NCBI RefSeq assembly: GCF_002128405.1
Contig: NZ_NETJ01000006.1
Coordinates: 1 to 64,000, forward strand
Origin: Gottfriedia solisilvae
GTDB lineage: Bacteria; Bacillota; Bacilli; Bacillales; Bacillaceae_G
Direction of reading: 5' to 3'
DNA: 64,000 bases
Both the position numbers and the translations under genes were made by a program. The notes beneath the pieces were generated by a model, which worked only from the letters and a program-made list of their open reading frames with translations, was not told the DNA's origin and did no database searches. This document shows, piece after piece, positions 36,705 through 44,970 of the stretch; position 1 is the first letter of the stretch; every line of letters begins with the position of its first letter.

Positions 36705-38174
36705 TAAGTTTTCCTCCAAACTTCTATCTACAACTTTTATTACATATGGATCATCATCATCATTAATTGTGATGGTACCTTCATCTTTTAGGTATAAGTA
36801 ATGCTGGATAAGCTCTGTGGAAATAAGCTCACCTGGTATACATAAAGGAATGCCAGGTGGGTAAATCATGATTGATTCACCACTAATTAAACCACTTGCA
36901 TCATGAATTGAGATAATCCGTTTCGGATGATAATAGGCCTCTCGTGGTGTCATCACCATTTTTGGGTTCTTCAAGGCGACACTAATGTCAGTATCTAACT
37001 TTGGTAATTTTCCGTAAAACCTGTCACTAATGTCCCGTAAAGCATCTAACAGTTTTTGAATTGTTTCCTCATTATCGCCAAGGGAAATGATGGCTAAAAT
37101 TACATTTGGTTCTGCGAGTTCAATTTGAATTTTATATTCATCTGCCAGCATATCGTAAACCTTGAAGCCAGACATGCCTAAGTCCGACACTTTTACAACA
37201 AGTTTTAATTCATCATAGTCGAAAACACCAACACCATTGCGATATGTTTCCCGGGTTATACATTGTAGGCCATTCATTTCATTTATTTCCTGTTTTGCTT
37301 TTCTAGTTAAGTTTAGGAGCTTTTCAAAACGCTCTTTTCCTTCTAAATATAGTTTCTTACGCGCTACGTCGATCGAACACATTAACAGATAAGAGGCAGA
37401 TGTAGTTTGAAATAAATTAATTGTTGATCGAACTCTATTTTTCGTAATGAATCCATCGTTATGTAGTAAAACTGAAGCTTGAGTTAATGCTCCACCTGTT
37501 TTGTGTAAACTCAACGTAACGAGGTCCGCACCTAATAATGCAGCATTCTCTGGTAAATCTGGATGAAAAGAAAAGTGTGCACCATGTGCCTGGTCAACCA
37601 ATACGGGAATACTTCTTGAATGTGCAACATCAATGATTTCTTTTAAATTAGACGTTGCACCGAAATATGTTGGATTGATAATTAAAATCGCTTTTACATC
37701 AGAATTTAAGTCAAGGGCATGCATAACTGCTTTAACTGAAATGCCATTTGCAATACCGTAGTCATAATCGATTTCAGGCTCAATAAAAACCGGCTTAGCA
37801 CCTGCTAGAATTAAGGCATTAATTGCAGATTTATGAACATTTCTAGGTAATAAGATCTTGTCACCTTGTTCAAGGGCACTCATAATCATGTATTGAACGC
37901 CAGAAGTTGACCCATTAACTAACATATATGCATGATCTGAATGAAATGCGTCAGCAAGAAGCGCTTCAGCTTCTTGAATAATACCTGTTGGGTGCGATAA
38001 ATTATCCACACGCTTAGAAGAATTTACATCCATTTTAAGAGCCATATCACTCCAAAGTTCTCTTAACTCTTCAAGTGAGTTTCCTCTTTTATGCCCAGGT
38101 ACATCAAAGCTAGTGATATCCTCCTTAGCATAGCGGACTAATTCTGTTAAAAGCGGTGTTTTATTGTGATCCAT
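35847..38174 (-). CDS. Fused Orn/Lys/Arg decarboxylase - spermidine synthase (SpeA-SpeE)
   Basis: One open frame of 775 codons from ATG 38174 (SD GGAGG six bases upstream). Residues 1-490 are a fold-I PLP decarboxylase of the SpeA/Orn-Lys-Arg group: [30 protein letters not shown] and the PLP lysine in [11 protein letters not shown] (residue 225). It ends where B. subtilis SpeA ends. Residues 491-775 are a full spermidine synthase: [43 protein letters not shown] and a family-like C-terminus. There is no linker. At 36704 the synthase keeps its own ATG with GGAGG seven bases upstream, so a separate SpeE could also be made. The frame overlaps speD by 14 bp. Which amino acid the decarboxylase uses is not settled. 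Confidence 0.9.
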   Translation of the reverse strand: MDHNKTPLLTELVRYAKEDITSFDVPGHKRGNSLEELRELWSDMALKMDVNSSKRVDNLSHPTGIIQEAEALLADAFHSDHAYMLVNGSTSGVQYMIMSALEQGDKILLPRNVHKSAINALILAGAKPVFIEPEIDYDYGIANGISVKAVMHALDLNSDVKAILIINPTYFGATSNLKEIIDVAHSRSIPVLVDQAHGAHFSFHPDLPENAALLGADLVTLSLHKTGGALTQASVLLHNDGFITKNRVRSTINLFQTTSASYLLMCSIDVARKKLYLEGKERFEKLLNLTRKAKQEINEMNGLQCITRETYRNGVGVFDYDELKLVVKVSDLGMSGFKVYDMLADEYKIQIELAEPNVILAIISLGDNEETIQKLLDALRDISDRFYGKLPKLDTDISVALKNPKMVMTPREAYYHPKRIISIHDASGLISGESIMIYPPGIPLCIPGELISTELIQHYLYLKDEGTITINDDDDPYVIKVVDRSLEENLMDLWYTENHQEDTKFSIKVQEHMHSEKSDFQQIDFFRSETFGTFFTLDGYMMVTEKDEFIYHDMITHIPMAVNPKIKKVLIIGGGDGGTAREVLRYPSIEVVDMVEIDERVVRLCQQYLPLTASQLDQDKRLTLYFEDGLKFVQEADDGYYDLILVDSTDPIGPGEGLFTVAFYNNCKRVLSEEGILINQHESPYYESYAHEMKRAHSKIKETFPVSKVYQFHMPTYPSGHWLFGFASKKYDPIKDIKVDEWNALGIETKYYNTDLHVGCFMLPTYVRKQLDNAK

Positions 38175-39006
38175 CAATTTCCTCCACATCAGGACCATTC
38201 CAAAGGTTTTTCCCGTAAAAGATTTCATCCATTTCATATTTTACTTTTTCTTCTATTTCTAGAATTTCATTTTGGTCTAATTTTTCTTTTGTATAGCCAA
38301 AAAGATAATTATCTAAATCAAATTGCTTTAATTTACATTTTGTATGGAAGATATTTTCTTGGAACACATTCACATCGATCATTTGGTACATGTCTTTGAT
38401 TTTCTGTGGAATATAATTTTGAATTGAATTAATATCATGATCAATAAATAATTTATATCCACTAACATCTCTTGTAAAACCACGAACTCGATAATCAATT
38501 GTCATAATATCCGCATCAAATTGATGAATTAAATAGTTTAATGCTTTTAGTGGGGAAATTTCTCCACATGTAGATACATCAATATCAGCTCTAAATGTAC
38601 TAATGCCATCATCAGGGTGGTATTCAGGATATGTATGGACTGTGATATGGCTCTTATCTAAAGCTGCTACAACTAGCTCAGGTAAAGGACCAGGTGATTC
38701 AGAATAAGTTTCAGAGGAAGGGTTATCAACCGGACCTTCTGATACTAGAATCGTAACACTAGCACCTTGAGGATCATAATCTTGTTTAGCAATGTTTAAG
38801 ATATGTGCACCAATAATATGAGTAACCTCGGTTAATATTTTTGTTAAACGGTCCGCATTGTACTGATCATCAATATATTGGATATAAGCTTCTCGCTCTT
38901 CTTTTGTCTTTGTAAAACAAATATCATACATATTGAAACTTAATGATTTTGTTAAATTATTAAAACCATGAAGTTGAATATGATTATTGTTTGATGATGA
39001 CTTCAT
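38161..39006 (-). CDS. speD: S-adenosylmethionine decarboxylase proenzyme, E. coli type
   Basis: A 281-aa pyruvoyl enzyme that makes decarboxylated SAM, the aminopropyl donor. It is the large type seen in E. coli, not the 126-aa type of B. subtilis. [47 protein letters not shown] and YRVRGFTRD are near-identical to the E. coli protein as I recall it. Self-cleavage is expected at Lys118-Ser119 in [22 protein letters not shown] precedes ATG 39006. First gene of the polyamine operon. Confidence 0.95.
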   Translation of the reverse strand: MKSSSNNNHIQLHGFNNLTKSLSFNMYDICFTKTKEEREAYIQYIDDQYNADRLTKILTEVTHIIGAHILNIAKQDYDPQGASVTILVSEGPVDNPSSETYSESPGPLPELVVAALDKSHITVHTYPEYHPDDGISTFRADIDVSTCGEISPLKALNYLIHQFDADIMTIDYRVRGFTRDVSGYKLFIDHDINSIQNYIPQKIKDMYQMIDVNVFQENIFHTKCKLKQFDLDNYLFGYTKEKLDQNEILEIEEKVKYEMDEIFYGKNLWNGPDVEEIDGSQ

Positions 39007-39128
39007 TTATGAGTCCTCCTAGTAACGAAGATAATTAGTTCCTATGTATTGTTTGTTTATGAATTATGCATTATTCACATAAGTTATCTTTTTCAGACGT
39101 TCCGCTTTAATCAACTATTATATCCAAA

Positions 39129-39307
39129 GGAATGCGTTAGTTGATTGATGCTCCCTTTTTAGTAGGGGAAATCTGTGCCTCCTCGGCTGGCCTGTGGGGT
39201 ATTTAGCCTTCCCGCATCTCCCACTGGAGTCTTACATATCGGTTGTAATCAACTTTTGTCTTCAAAATTTTAAATTCTAAAAACAACAATCTTTTGAAAA
39301 GAGCCTC
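39129..39307 (-). repeat. Dispersed palindromic repeat, copy C (inverted)
   Basis: The reverse complement of copies B and D: AATGCGTTAGTTGATT at the left, GGTTGTAATCAACTTTTGTC near the right, and AACAATCTTTTGAAAAGAGCC as the leader. The left inverted end is partly lost (GTTGATTGATG). It lies between the glycosyltransferase and speD, upstream of the speD start. Confidence 0.85.
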
Positions 39308-39349
39308 TAATATAGAGCATGAGCTAGTTACTTTTTTAGAGTGAAAAAT

Positions 39350-39376
39350 AAAAAGCCCGAGAAACTCAGGCTTTTT
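39350..39376 (-). terminator. Terminator overlapping the glycosyltransferase stop
   Basis: On the minus strand CAAAAAGCCTGA pairs with TCGGGCTTTTT around GTTTC, then a T run. The left arm contains the stop codon. Confidence 0.8.
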
Positions 39377-40520
39377 GAGTGAAAAGCATAGGAGAGAGGG
39401 GAGGAGTGACAATTTCCTCGTATTCCAATATTAAAGCGCTTAATATGCTGTTCCAGTCTTGTGTTAATGCATAGTCTCTTGCTTTTTTTGACATACGATT
39501 TAACATATTGGTTTGTTGTAGACAATCTTCAATTGCTCTGCAAAATGACAATGTATTTTTCGGTTCACAAAGTATACCGGTTGAATAATCTCTAATGATA
39601 TTTTTTACGCCGCCAGCATTTGCACCAATTACAGGTGTGCCACATGCCATTGATTCAAGTACAACATTACCAAAGGTTTCTGTATCTGATGGAAATACCA
39701 TTACATCGCTTACACTATAAATTTCAGCTAATTCATTTTTTTGTAAATACCCGGTATAGATGATTTGGTTTGTTCCTGTTTTTTTCATCATTTCTTCTTT
39801 TTTAGGCCCATCTCCTACAATGACCCAAGTAAGCTGATTTCCAAATCGTTGTTTAGAATATTTCATAATATTTGTTAGTGTATCTAAGTCCTTTTCTGGT
39901 GCAATTCTTCCAACGAAGCAAATTGTATATTTTGAGGTAATATTATATTTTTGTTTTATTTTTTCTTGATCTTCAGCAGGCTTAAATAATGAACAATCTA
40001 CTCCGTGAGTCCAAACTGAAAGATTGTTGAAGCCCTTTGTATTTAAGTGATGTAAAGTATCTTTTGATGGTACAAATATTTTTTTTGTTGGTCGATGAAA
40101 CCAATCTAAATATTTCCATAAAAAGCTTTCTAAATAGGTTAATTTATAATAATGAAGATAATGATCAAAATTTGTATGGTATGAAGCAACTAATGGAATA
40201 TTCAGTTTTTTTGCGATTTGAAGACCACATAATCCAATCGTAAAAGGTGTAGCAACATGGATGATGTCAGGGTTAAATTCTTTTAATTTGTTCTTTATTT
40301 TAGAGAAATTAGGAAGTGATATTTTACATTCGGGATAAATTTTAAAAGGAACACTTTTTAATCTTGTTACATTCTCGGTAGAACCGGCTCCACAATCTTC
40401 AGGAGAAAATACATGAAAAGAATGGCCGTTTTCGTTTAAATAGTTTGTGAAACGATTTAATGTTTTTGCCACACCATTCACTTGAGGAACATAGGTGTCG
40501 GTAAAAATTGCGATTTTCAT
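39366..40520 (-). CDS. GT4-family glycosyltransferase
   Basis: About 384 aa. A GT-B fold retaining glycosyltransferase: FTDTYVPQVNGVA at the N-terminus, VGRIAPEKDLDTL, VGDGPKKEEM, and the EX7E motif in SDTETFGNVVLESMACG, followed by PVIGANAGG. Relatives modify lipids or cell-wall polymers. The start at 40520 has GGGGGAG six bases upstream. A PAP2 phosphatase gene ends 11 bp before it, so the pair probably works on a membrane lipid; the product is unknown. Confidence 0.88.
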   Translation of the reverse strand: MKIAIFTDTYVPQVNGVAKTLNRFTNYLNENGHSFHVFSPEDCGAGSTENVTRLKSVPFKIYPECKISLPNFSKIKNKLKEFNPDIIHVATPFTIGLCGLQIAKKLNIPLVASYHTNFDHYLHYYKLTYLESFLWKYLDWFHRPTKKIFVPSKDTLHHLNTKGFNNLSVWTHGVDCSLFKPAEDQEKIKQKYNITSKYTICFVGRIAPEKDLDTLTNIMKYSKQRFGNQLTWVIVGDGPKKEEMMKKTGTNQIIYTGYLQKNELAEIYSVSDVMVFPSDTETFGNVVLESMACGTPVIGANAGGVKNIIRDYSTGILCEPKNTLSFCRAIEDCLQQTNMLNRMSKKARDYALTQDWNSILSALILEYEEIVTPPLSPMLFTQKA

Positions 40521-40531
40521 GTTTCTCCCCC

Positions 40532-41065
40532 TCATAAGTTATAAAACAAAAAATGTGAGATAAATGCGGTAGAAGTACCTAATACAAGACCGCAAAAAAC
40601 ATCAGTAGGATAATGGAGACCTAAATAAATTCTTGAGAAAGCAACACACCCGATAATAGGTAGTATGATAATTGCAGTAATTGGTATATAAATCATAATT
40701 GGCAATGCAACCGAAACAATTGCTGTTGTATGACCAGAAGGGAATGAATAATCAGTTAAAGGTTGTTTTGGAACAAACGCTCCTTCCAACTTTAAATAAG
40801 GTCGTTTACGTGGATAAAATTTTTTAAAAAAGTGTACAGGTATATGACTAAGTGTTAACGTACATGCACTCAAAATAGAGGCGTGATGTAAATCATTACG
40901 GGAGAAGATTAATAGGATCAACGTTGACACAATACAAAAAGTTGCACCGCCAAGATGAGTAATTGTACTAAAAAATAAATTCAAGTAACGCTTTTGGAAT
41001 AATGAATTAACGCGATAAAACAATCGGCATTCGAATGTATAAATCTTTTGAAGAATTGCGCTCAT
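40532..41065 (-). CDS. PAP2-family membrane phosphatase
   Basis: A 177-aa integral membrane protein with about five helices. The three PAP2 phosphatase motifs are complete: KKFYPRKRP, PSGHT and SRIYLGLHYPTDV, giving the catalytic histidines. Such enzymes dephosphorylate phosphatidic acid, phosphatidylglycerol phosphate or undecaprenyl diphosphate. It is immediately upstream of the glycosyltransferase. Confidence 0.9.
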   Translation of the reverse strand: MSAILQKIYTFECRLFYRVNSLFQKRYLNLFFSTITHLGGATFCIVSTLILLIFSRNDLHHASILSACTLTLSHIPVHFFKKFYPRKRPYLKLEGAFVPKQPLTDYSFPSGHTTAIVSVALPIMIYIPITAIIILPIIGCVAFSRIYLGLHYPTDVFCGLVLGTSTAFISHFLFYNL

Positions 41066-41266
41066 TTTTCATCCCTCATTATAAGTGTTATTTGTAAATT
41101 AATTATAAAAAAGGAATATGGATTTAATTAGAACCTTTTGTAAATGAACAATGTAAAAGTGTAAAAAAATGTTAAGAAAACCCGATTTGCTTTTTGTACA
41201 GACCTTATAATAGCGTATGGTGAATTTCCTCACTGGATTGGACGAGCTATGAAATAAAAAGCGATA

Positions 41267-41296
41267 AAAAAAGAGACTTATCAAAAAGTCTCTTAG
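41267..41296 (-). terminator. Terminator of ytoA
   Basis: AAGAGACT pairs with AGTCTCTT, with T residues following on the minus strand. The right arm reaches the ytoA stop codon. Confidence 0.8.
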
Positions 41297-41823
41297 CTTT
41301 GCGGTGAATGATTCGACTCAACGCTTTTATAATATTGTCCTTTTTCCACATACTCTCTTCGAATACGGTTCATATCATCAATGTCTTCTTTAGTTAGTTC
41401 TCGTACGACTTTAGCAGGTCTACCAAATGCTAATGAATTTGGAGGAATGACTTTGCCACCTGGAACTAAACTGCCAGCACCAATCATTGCACCTTCACCA
41501 ATTTCTGCTCCATCTAAAATAATTGATCCCATTCCAATCAATGCATTTTTACGAACAGTACAACTATGTAAGATTACACTATGCCCTACAGTAACGCCAT
41601 CTTCCAAAATTAGTGGAAAGCTAGGACTTTGATGTAGTACACATAAATCTTGTACATTCACACCATTTCCAATGATTGTGTCGTTAACATCTCCACGAAT
41701 AACTGCTCCAAAGAATACACTACTTTTTGCGCCAATTGTGACAGAACCAGTAACTGTTGCATTTGAAGCGATAAAAGCAGTTGAATCAATTTGGGGTTGC
41801 TTCCCGTTATATGGTAATATCAT
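41293..41823 (-). CDS. ytoA: Gamma-carbonic-anhydrase-family hexapeptide protein YtoA
   Basis: A 176-aa left-handed beta-helix protein built of hexapeptide repeats (ASNATVTGSVTIGAKSSVFFG). The histidines expected to bind metal between subunits are in VLHQS and VTVGHSVILHSC, and VIRGDVNDTIIG is the gamma-CA signature. Whether it hydrates CO2 is not certain; many homologues show no activity. Neighbour ytpB is divergent, as in the B. subtilis yto-ytp region. Confidence 0.9.
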   Translation of the reverse strand: MILPYNGKQPQIDSTAFIASNATVTGSVTIGAKSSVFFGAVIRGDVNDTIIGNGVNVQDLCVLHQSPSFPLILEDGVTVGHSVILHSCTVRKNALIGMGSIILDGAEIGEGAMIGAGSLVPGGKVIPPNSLAFGRPAKVVRELTKEDIDDMNRIRREYVEKGQYYKSVESNHSPQS

Positions 41824-41918
41824 ACTTATACTATGCCTCCATAATTAATATTCTATATACTGAGTATAAACTTATTTAACTAACTTGTAATTAATGAAAA
41901 ATAGGGAGGAGTGAAAAA

Positions 41919-43013
41919 ATGTCACTACCTAAAAATCCAGTTCAATTAATGCCAAAGGTTTATAAAAATGTATTCCCTTTAGTGCACCAAGAATTAGATT
42001 ATTGGAAAAAATTTGCGAGTAGAATTCCAGATCCAGAACTAAGAAAACAAGCATTAATGAGTATTGATACAAAAACGTTCCATTGTGAGGGTGGGGCAAT
42101 TTTAGCATTACTTTCTGAAAAAAACATACAACCAATTATTGAATTTATAGTTGCCTATCAAACTATTAGTGATTACTTAGATAATTTATGTGACCGAAGT
42201 ACTTCACTTGACCCTAAGGATTTTGAAGCATTGCACGAATCGATGATCGATGCCGTTACCTGTCAGAAGTCAGAGCAACAATATTATCGATTTAGAGATG
42301 AGCAGGAGGATGGTGGCTATTTAAATGCGCTAGTAGAAAAATGCCATCAAAGCTTGAAACAGTCACAGTATTACGGTGATATTAAAGATTATTTAATACA
42401 ATTAGCAGATTATTACTGTAAATTGCAAATACATAAGCATGTTAAGATGGACGAACGAGTTCCAAGACTTACAAATTGGTTTGAAAATTACCAAGCGGAT
42501 CTTCCAGATTTAGAATGGTATGAGTTCTCTGCATGTGCTGGTTCAACGCTAGGTATTTTTTGTTTAGTTTCGTATTCATTTAATGAAAAAATTTCTAAAG
42601 ATTTATTTGAACAAGTTTACAACAGCTACTTTCCATATGTTCAAGGGTTACATATTTTACTTGATTATGTAATCGATCAGAAAGAAGATGAAGATGGTGG
42701 TGATTTAAACTTCTGTAGTTATTATCCATCCAAGGACGTCATGTTAAATCGAATCGAATATTTTTCAACGAAAAGTGATGAATCATTAAAAAACTTAAGA
42801 GATTATCGTTTTCACCGCATGATTTATCAAGGATTGCTTGGGATTTATTTAGCAGATAAAAAAATGGCAGGTCCTGATGAAATGAAAAAGATTAGAAGAG
42901 GGATTGTTAAAAACGGTGGATTCACTTCATTCTTTTTCTACGGAAATGCAAAATTATACTTTAAATTAAAAGAACTAAAATCAAACAGTAAAAAAGTGAA
43001 GCATTCGGTGTAA
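41919..43013 (+). CDS. ytpB: Tetraprenyl-beta-curcumene synthase YtpB
   Basis: A 364-aa enzyme (DUF2600 family) that cyclises tetraprenyl diphosphate to tetraprenyl-beta-curcumene, the first step of the sesquarterpene pathway in Bacillus. It is mostly helical, with acidic patches ISDYLDNLCDR and DYVIDQKEDEDGGDLNF in the likely metal sites. SD GGGAGGAG precedes ATG 41919. The last codons form the left arm of the shared terminator. Confidence 0.93.
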   Translation: MSLPKNPVQLMPKVYKNVFPLVHQELDYWKKFASRIPDPELRKQALMSIDTKTFHCEGGAILALLSEKNIQPIIEFIVAYQTISDYLDNLCDRSTSLDPKDFEALHESMIDAVTCQKSEQQYYRFRDEQEDGGYLNALVEKCHQSLKQSQYYGDIKDYLIQLADYYCKLQIHKHVKMDERVPRLTNWFENYQADLPDLEWYEFSACAGSTLGIFCLVSYSFNEKISKDLFEQVYNSYFPYVQGLHILLDYVIDQKEDEDGGDLNFCSYYPSKDVMLNRIEYFSTKSDESLKNLRDYRFHRMIYQGLLGIYLADKKMAGPDEMKKIRRGIVKNGGFTSFFFYGNAKLYFKLKELKSNSKKVKHSV

Positions 43014-43025
43014 TGCTTCACTTTT
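42992..43025. terminator. Bidirectional terminator overlapping the ytpB 3' end
   Basis: AAAAGTGAAGCATT pairs with AATGCTTCACTTTT; the left arm is coding sequence of ytpB. It also lies just past the antiporter stop. Confidence 0.85.
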
Positions 43026-43027
43026 CT

Positions 43028-44179
43028 TTATGCAGAAATTTCTAGGTCAGTGCTTTTTTCTGTGAAAAATATTTTCATCAGTAGAGGTGTAATGATTGTC
43101 GTAATGAGTACAACGATCACAATGATGGAAAACATTTTATCAGTTAATAAATGGTTTGCTAATCCCGTTGATGCGATAATCAGAGCAACTTCACCTCTGG
43201 ATACCATTGCTGAACCGATTCCTAAAGAACTTTTACGATTAAAGCCAGCTAGCTTAGCACCAAGCGCACCTCCTATTAGTTTCGTTGCGATCGCAATTAG
43301 ACTTAATAGTATGATCATCGGAATTGAAGTAGTGATTCCAGCAAACTGAACTGATACACCGATTAACGTAAAAAATACAGGTACAAATATTGAGTAAGAT
43401 ATCGTTTCAACCTTCTGAACAACTGCATGTTTAAAATCAGTAACTGAGATAGAAACGCCAGCGATATATGCTCCGATAATGGCAGCTACCCCAGTTTTTT
43501 CTGCAAATATAGCAAAGACAAAGCAAATAATTAATGCAGCTGAAATTAATGTTTCAGATACATTTAATTTTGTAAATCTTACTAAAATCCAAGGAACGAC
43601 TTTCCAACCTACTAAAATGGCAATGATAAAAAATGCGAATTTCTTTAATAGCATAAGTGATAAATTTACATCACCGCCACTAAAACTCATAACAAAGGCC
43701 AAAGCAACAATGACAAGAACATCATCTATTACTGCAGCTCCTAGTATTGTGGCACCTTCTTTAGAATTTAATTGCCCCATTTCCTTTAGTGTGGCAACTG
43801 AGATACTGACACTAGTAGCAGAAAGTAATAGCCCTAGAAAAATAGCTTCAAAGTTAGATAGATGAATCATCATTCCATATAAATAACCAATACAAAGTGG
43901 AAGTAAAATTCCTAGAATTCCTACATAGGTTGATGCCTTCCATGATCTTTTAAATTCTTTCACATCAGTCTCTAATCCCGCTATAAACATAAGAAGGATG
44001 ACCCCGATTTCACTGATTTGATGAAGAGTATCAGTTTCTGTAACAAGACCAAGTACTGCTGGTCCAATCAGAATCCCAACTAGTAGTTTCCCTAAAACAG
44101 CGGGCTGACCAAATTTTGTACTAACATCACCTGCCAATTTAGAAGCGATTAATATGATAGCTAATTGAACATAAAGCAT
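43028..44179 (-). CDS. CPA2-family cation/proton antiporter
   Basis: About 383 aa and about 12 membrane helices, similar in size to GerN/NapA-type Na+/H+-K+ antiporters. The CPA2 ion site appears as GAAVIDDVLVI, with the paired Asp residues, and LMFIAGLETD is the typical early motif. There is no C-terminal RCK/TrkA_N domain. The start at 44179 has GGAGG seven bases upstream. The leader holds a terminator-like hairpin. Confidence 0.9.
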   Translation of the reverse strand: MLYVQLAIILIASKLAGDVSTKFGQPAVLGKLLVGILIGPAVLGLVTETDTLHQISEIGVILLMFIAGLETDVKEFKRSWKASTYVGILGILLPLCIGYLYGMMIHLSNFEAIFLGLLLSATSVSISVATLKEMGQLNSKEGATILGAAVIDDVLVIVALAFVMSFSGGDVNLSLMLLKKFAFFIIAILVGWKVVPWILVRFTKLNVSETLISAALIICFVFAIFAEKTGVAAIIGAYIAGVSISVTDFKHAVVQKVETISYSIFVPVFFTLIGVSVQFAGITTSIPMIILLSLIAIATKLIGGALGAKLAGFNRKSSLGIGSAMVSRGEVALIIASTGLANHLLTDKMFSIIVIVVLITTIITPLLMKIFFTEKSTDLEISA

Positions 44180-44194
44180 TAAAGTTTCCTCCAA

Positions 44195-44581
44195 TCTAAT
44201 TTCGGTACGTAAAAAGAGCCTGCCACATTAAGATAAGTAAAAGACATACTTATCCCAATGTGACAGGCTCCTCCAAGGTTTGCATTCAATTAATATATTA
44301 TATGTATAGTATAAACGAAGGTTGAATAGTAATACAAGATAGAATTGCAAAAGAGAAAGGAGGGCTATAGGACGGTTTAACGTAAATCATTATATAGCCT
44401 TTGAAATAATAGATTGATAGAACCTAGTAGTTAAATGTATAAACAGTTGGTATGTAAGAGATTTGTAAATAATTTGCCACATATTAATAAAAATAAACTG
44501 AAGATTTATGGTAGTGTTAAAAATAGGACTGTTTTAAAAGTTAATAAGTATTTTCAGTAGGTTCAATCAGGGGGAGATTGT
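44195..44581. other. Intergenic region between the antiporter and DUF3817 genes
   Basis: About 390 bp, AT-rich, with the antiporter leader hairpin on its left side and no open frame with an SD. A minus-strand TATAAT-like element near 44300 could serve the antiporter, but the -35 is poor. Confidence 0.5.
44214..44272 (-). promoter_or_regulatory. Terminator-like hairpin in the leader of the antiporter gene
   Basis: On the minus strand GAGCCTG-CACATT-GATAAGTA pairs with TACTTATC-AATGTG-CAGGCTC in one long imperfect stem, then TTTTT, about 20 bp before the SD. It looks like an attenuator, or the end of an upstream minus-strand transcript. No upstream minus-strand gene exists for several kb, so attenuation is the simpler reading. 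Confidence 0.55.
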
Positions 44582-44878
44582 ATGCTAAAATCACCAATAG
44601 GAAAGTTTAGATTGATGGGGTTAATAGAGGGCTTATCGTTACTCGTATTATTATTTATTGCCATGCCGCTTAAGTACTTCGCAGATTTACCTGAAATTGT
44701 GACTTTAGTCGGCTCACTTCACGGTTTCTTTTTTGTTTTATATGTCATAACAATAACATATGTTACCTTTAAAATTAGATGGTCTTTCATGTGGGCAATT
44801 TCAGCGTTTGTTGTCGCATTTATTCCTTTTGGTAATCTTATACTTGATGCGAAACTGCGCCGTTCACAATATAGTTAA
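44582..44878 (+). CDS. DUF3817 small membrane protein
   Basis: A 98-aa protein with three predicted membrane helices and the DUF3817 pattern: FRLMGLIEGLSLLVLL at the N-terminus, LHGFFFVLYV in the middle, and a charged end (DAKLRRSQ). Relatives are often next to transporters. Function unknown. SD GGGGGAGA precedes ATG 44582. Confidence 0.85.
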   Translation: MLKSPIGKFRLMGLIEGLSLLVLLFIAMPLKYFADLPEIVTLVGSLHGFFFVLYVITITYVTFKIRWSFMWAISAFVVAFIPFGNLILDAKLRRSQYS

Positions 44879-44921
44879 TGAAGATGGTTTTATACATTTT
44901 TTATCGGTTTAATGTAAATAG

Positions 44922-44969
44922 AAAAGGATAGTAAAGCAGATATTATTTCTGCATTACTATCCTTTTTTT
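44922..44969. terminator. Bidirectional terminator between the DUF3817 and MMPL genes
   Basis: AAAAGGATAGTAA and TTACTATCCTTTT form a long stem, with an inner GCAG/CTGC, followed by T on the plus strand. Confidence 0.88.
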
Positions 44970-44970
44970 C

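Noticed and set aside
43050-43865. Long plus-strand frames opposite the CPA2 antiporter
   Set aside because: Composition is that of the complement of membrane codons; there is no SD, and the minus-strand gene is well supported.
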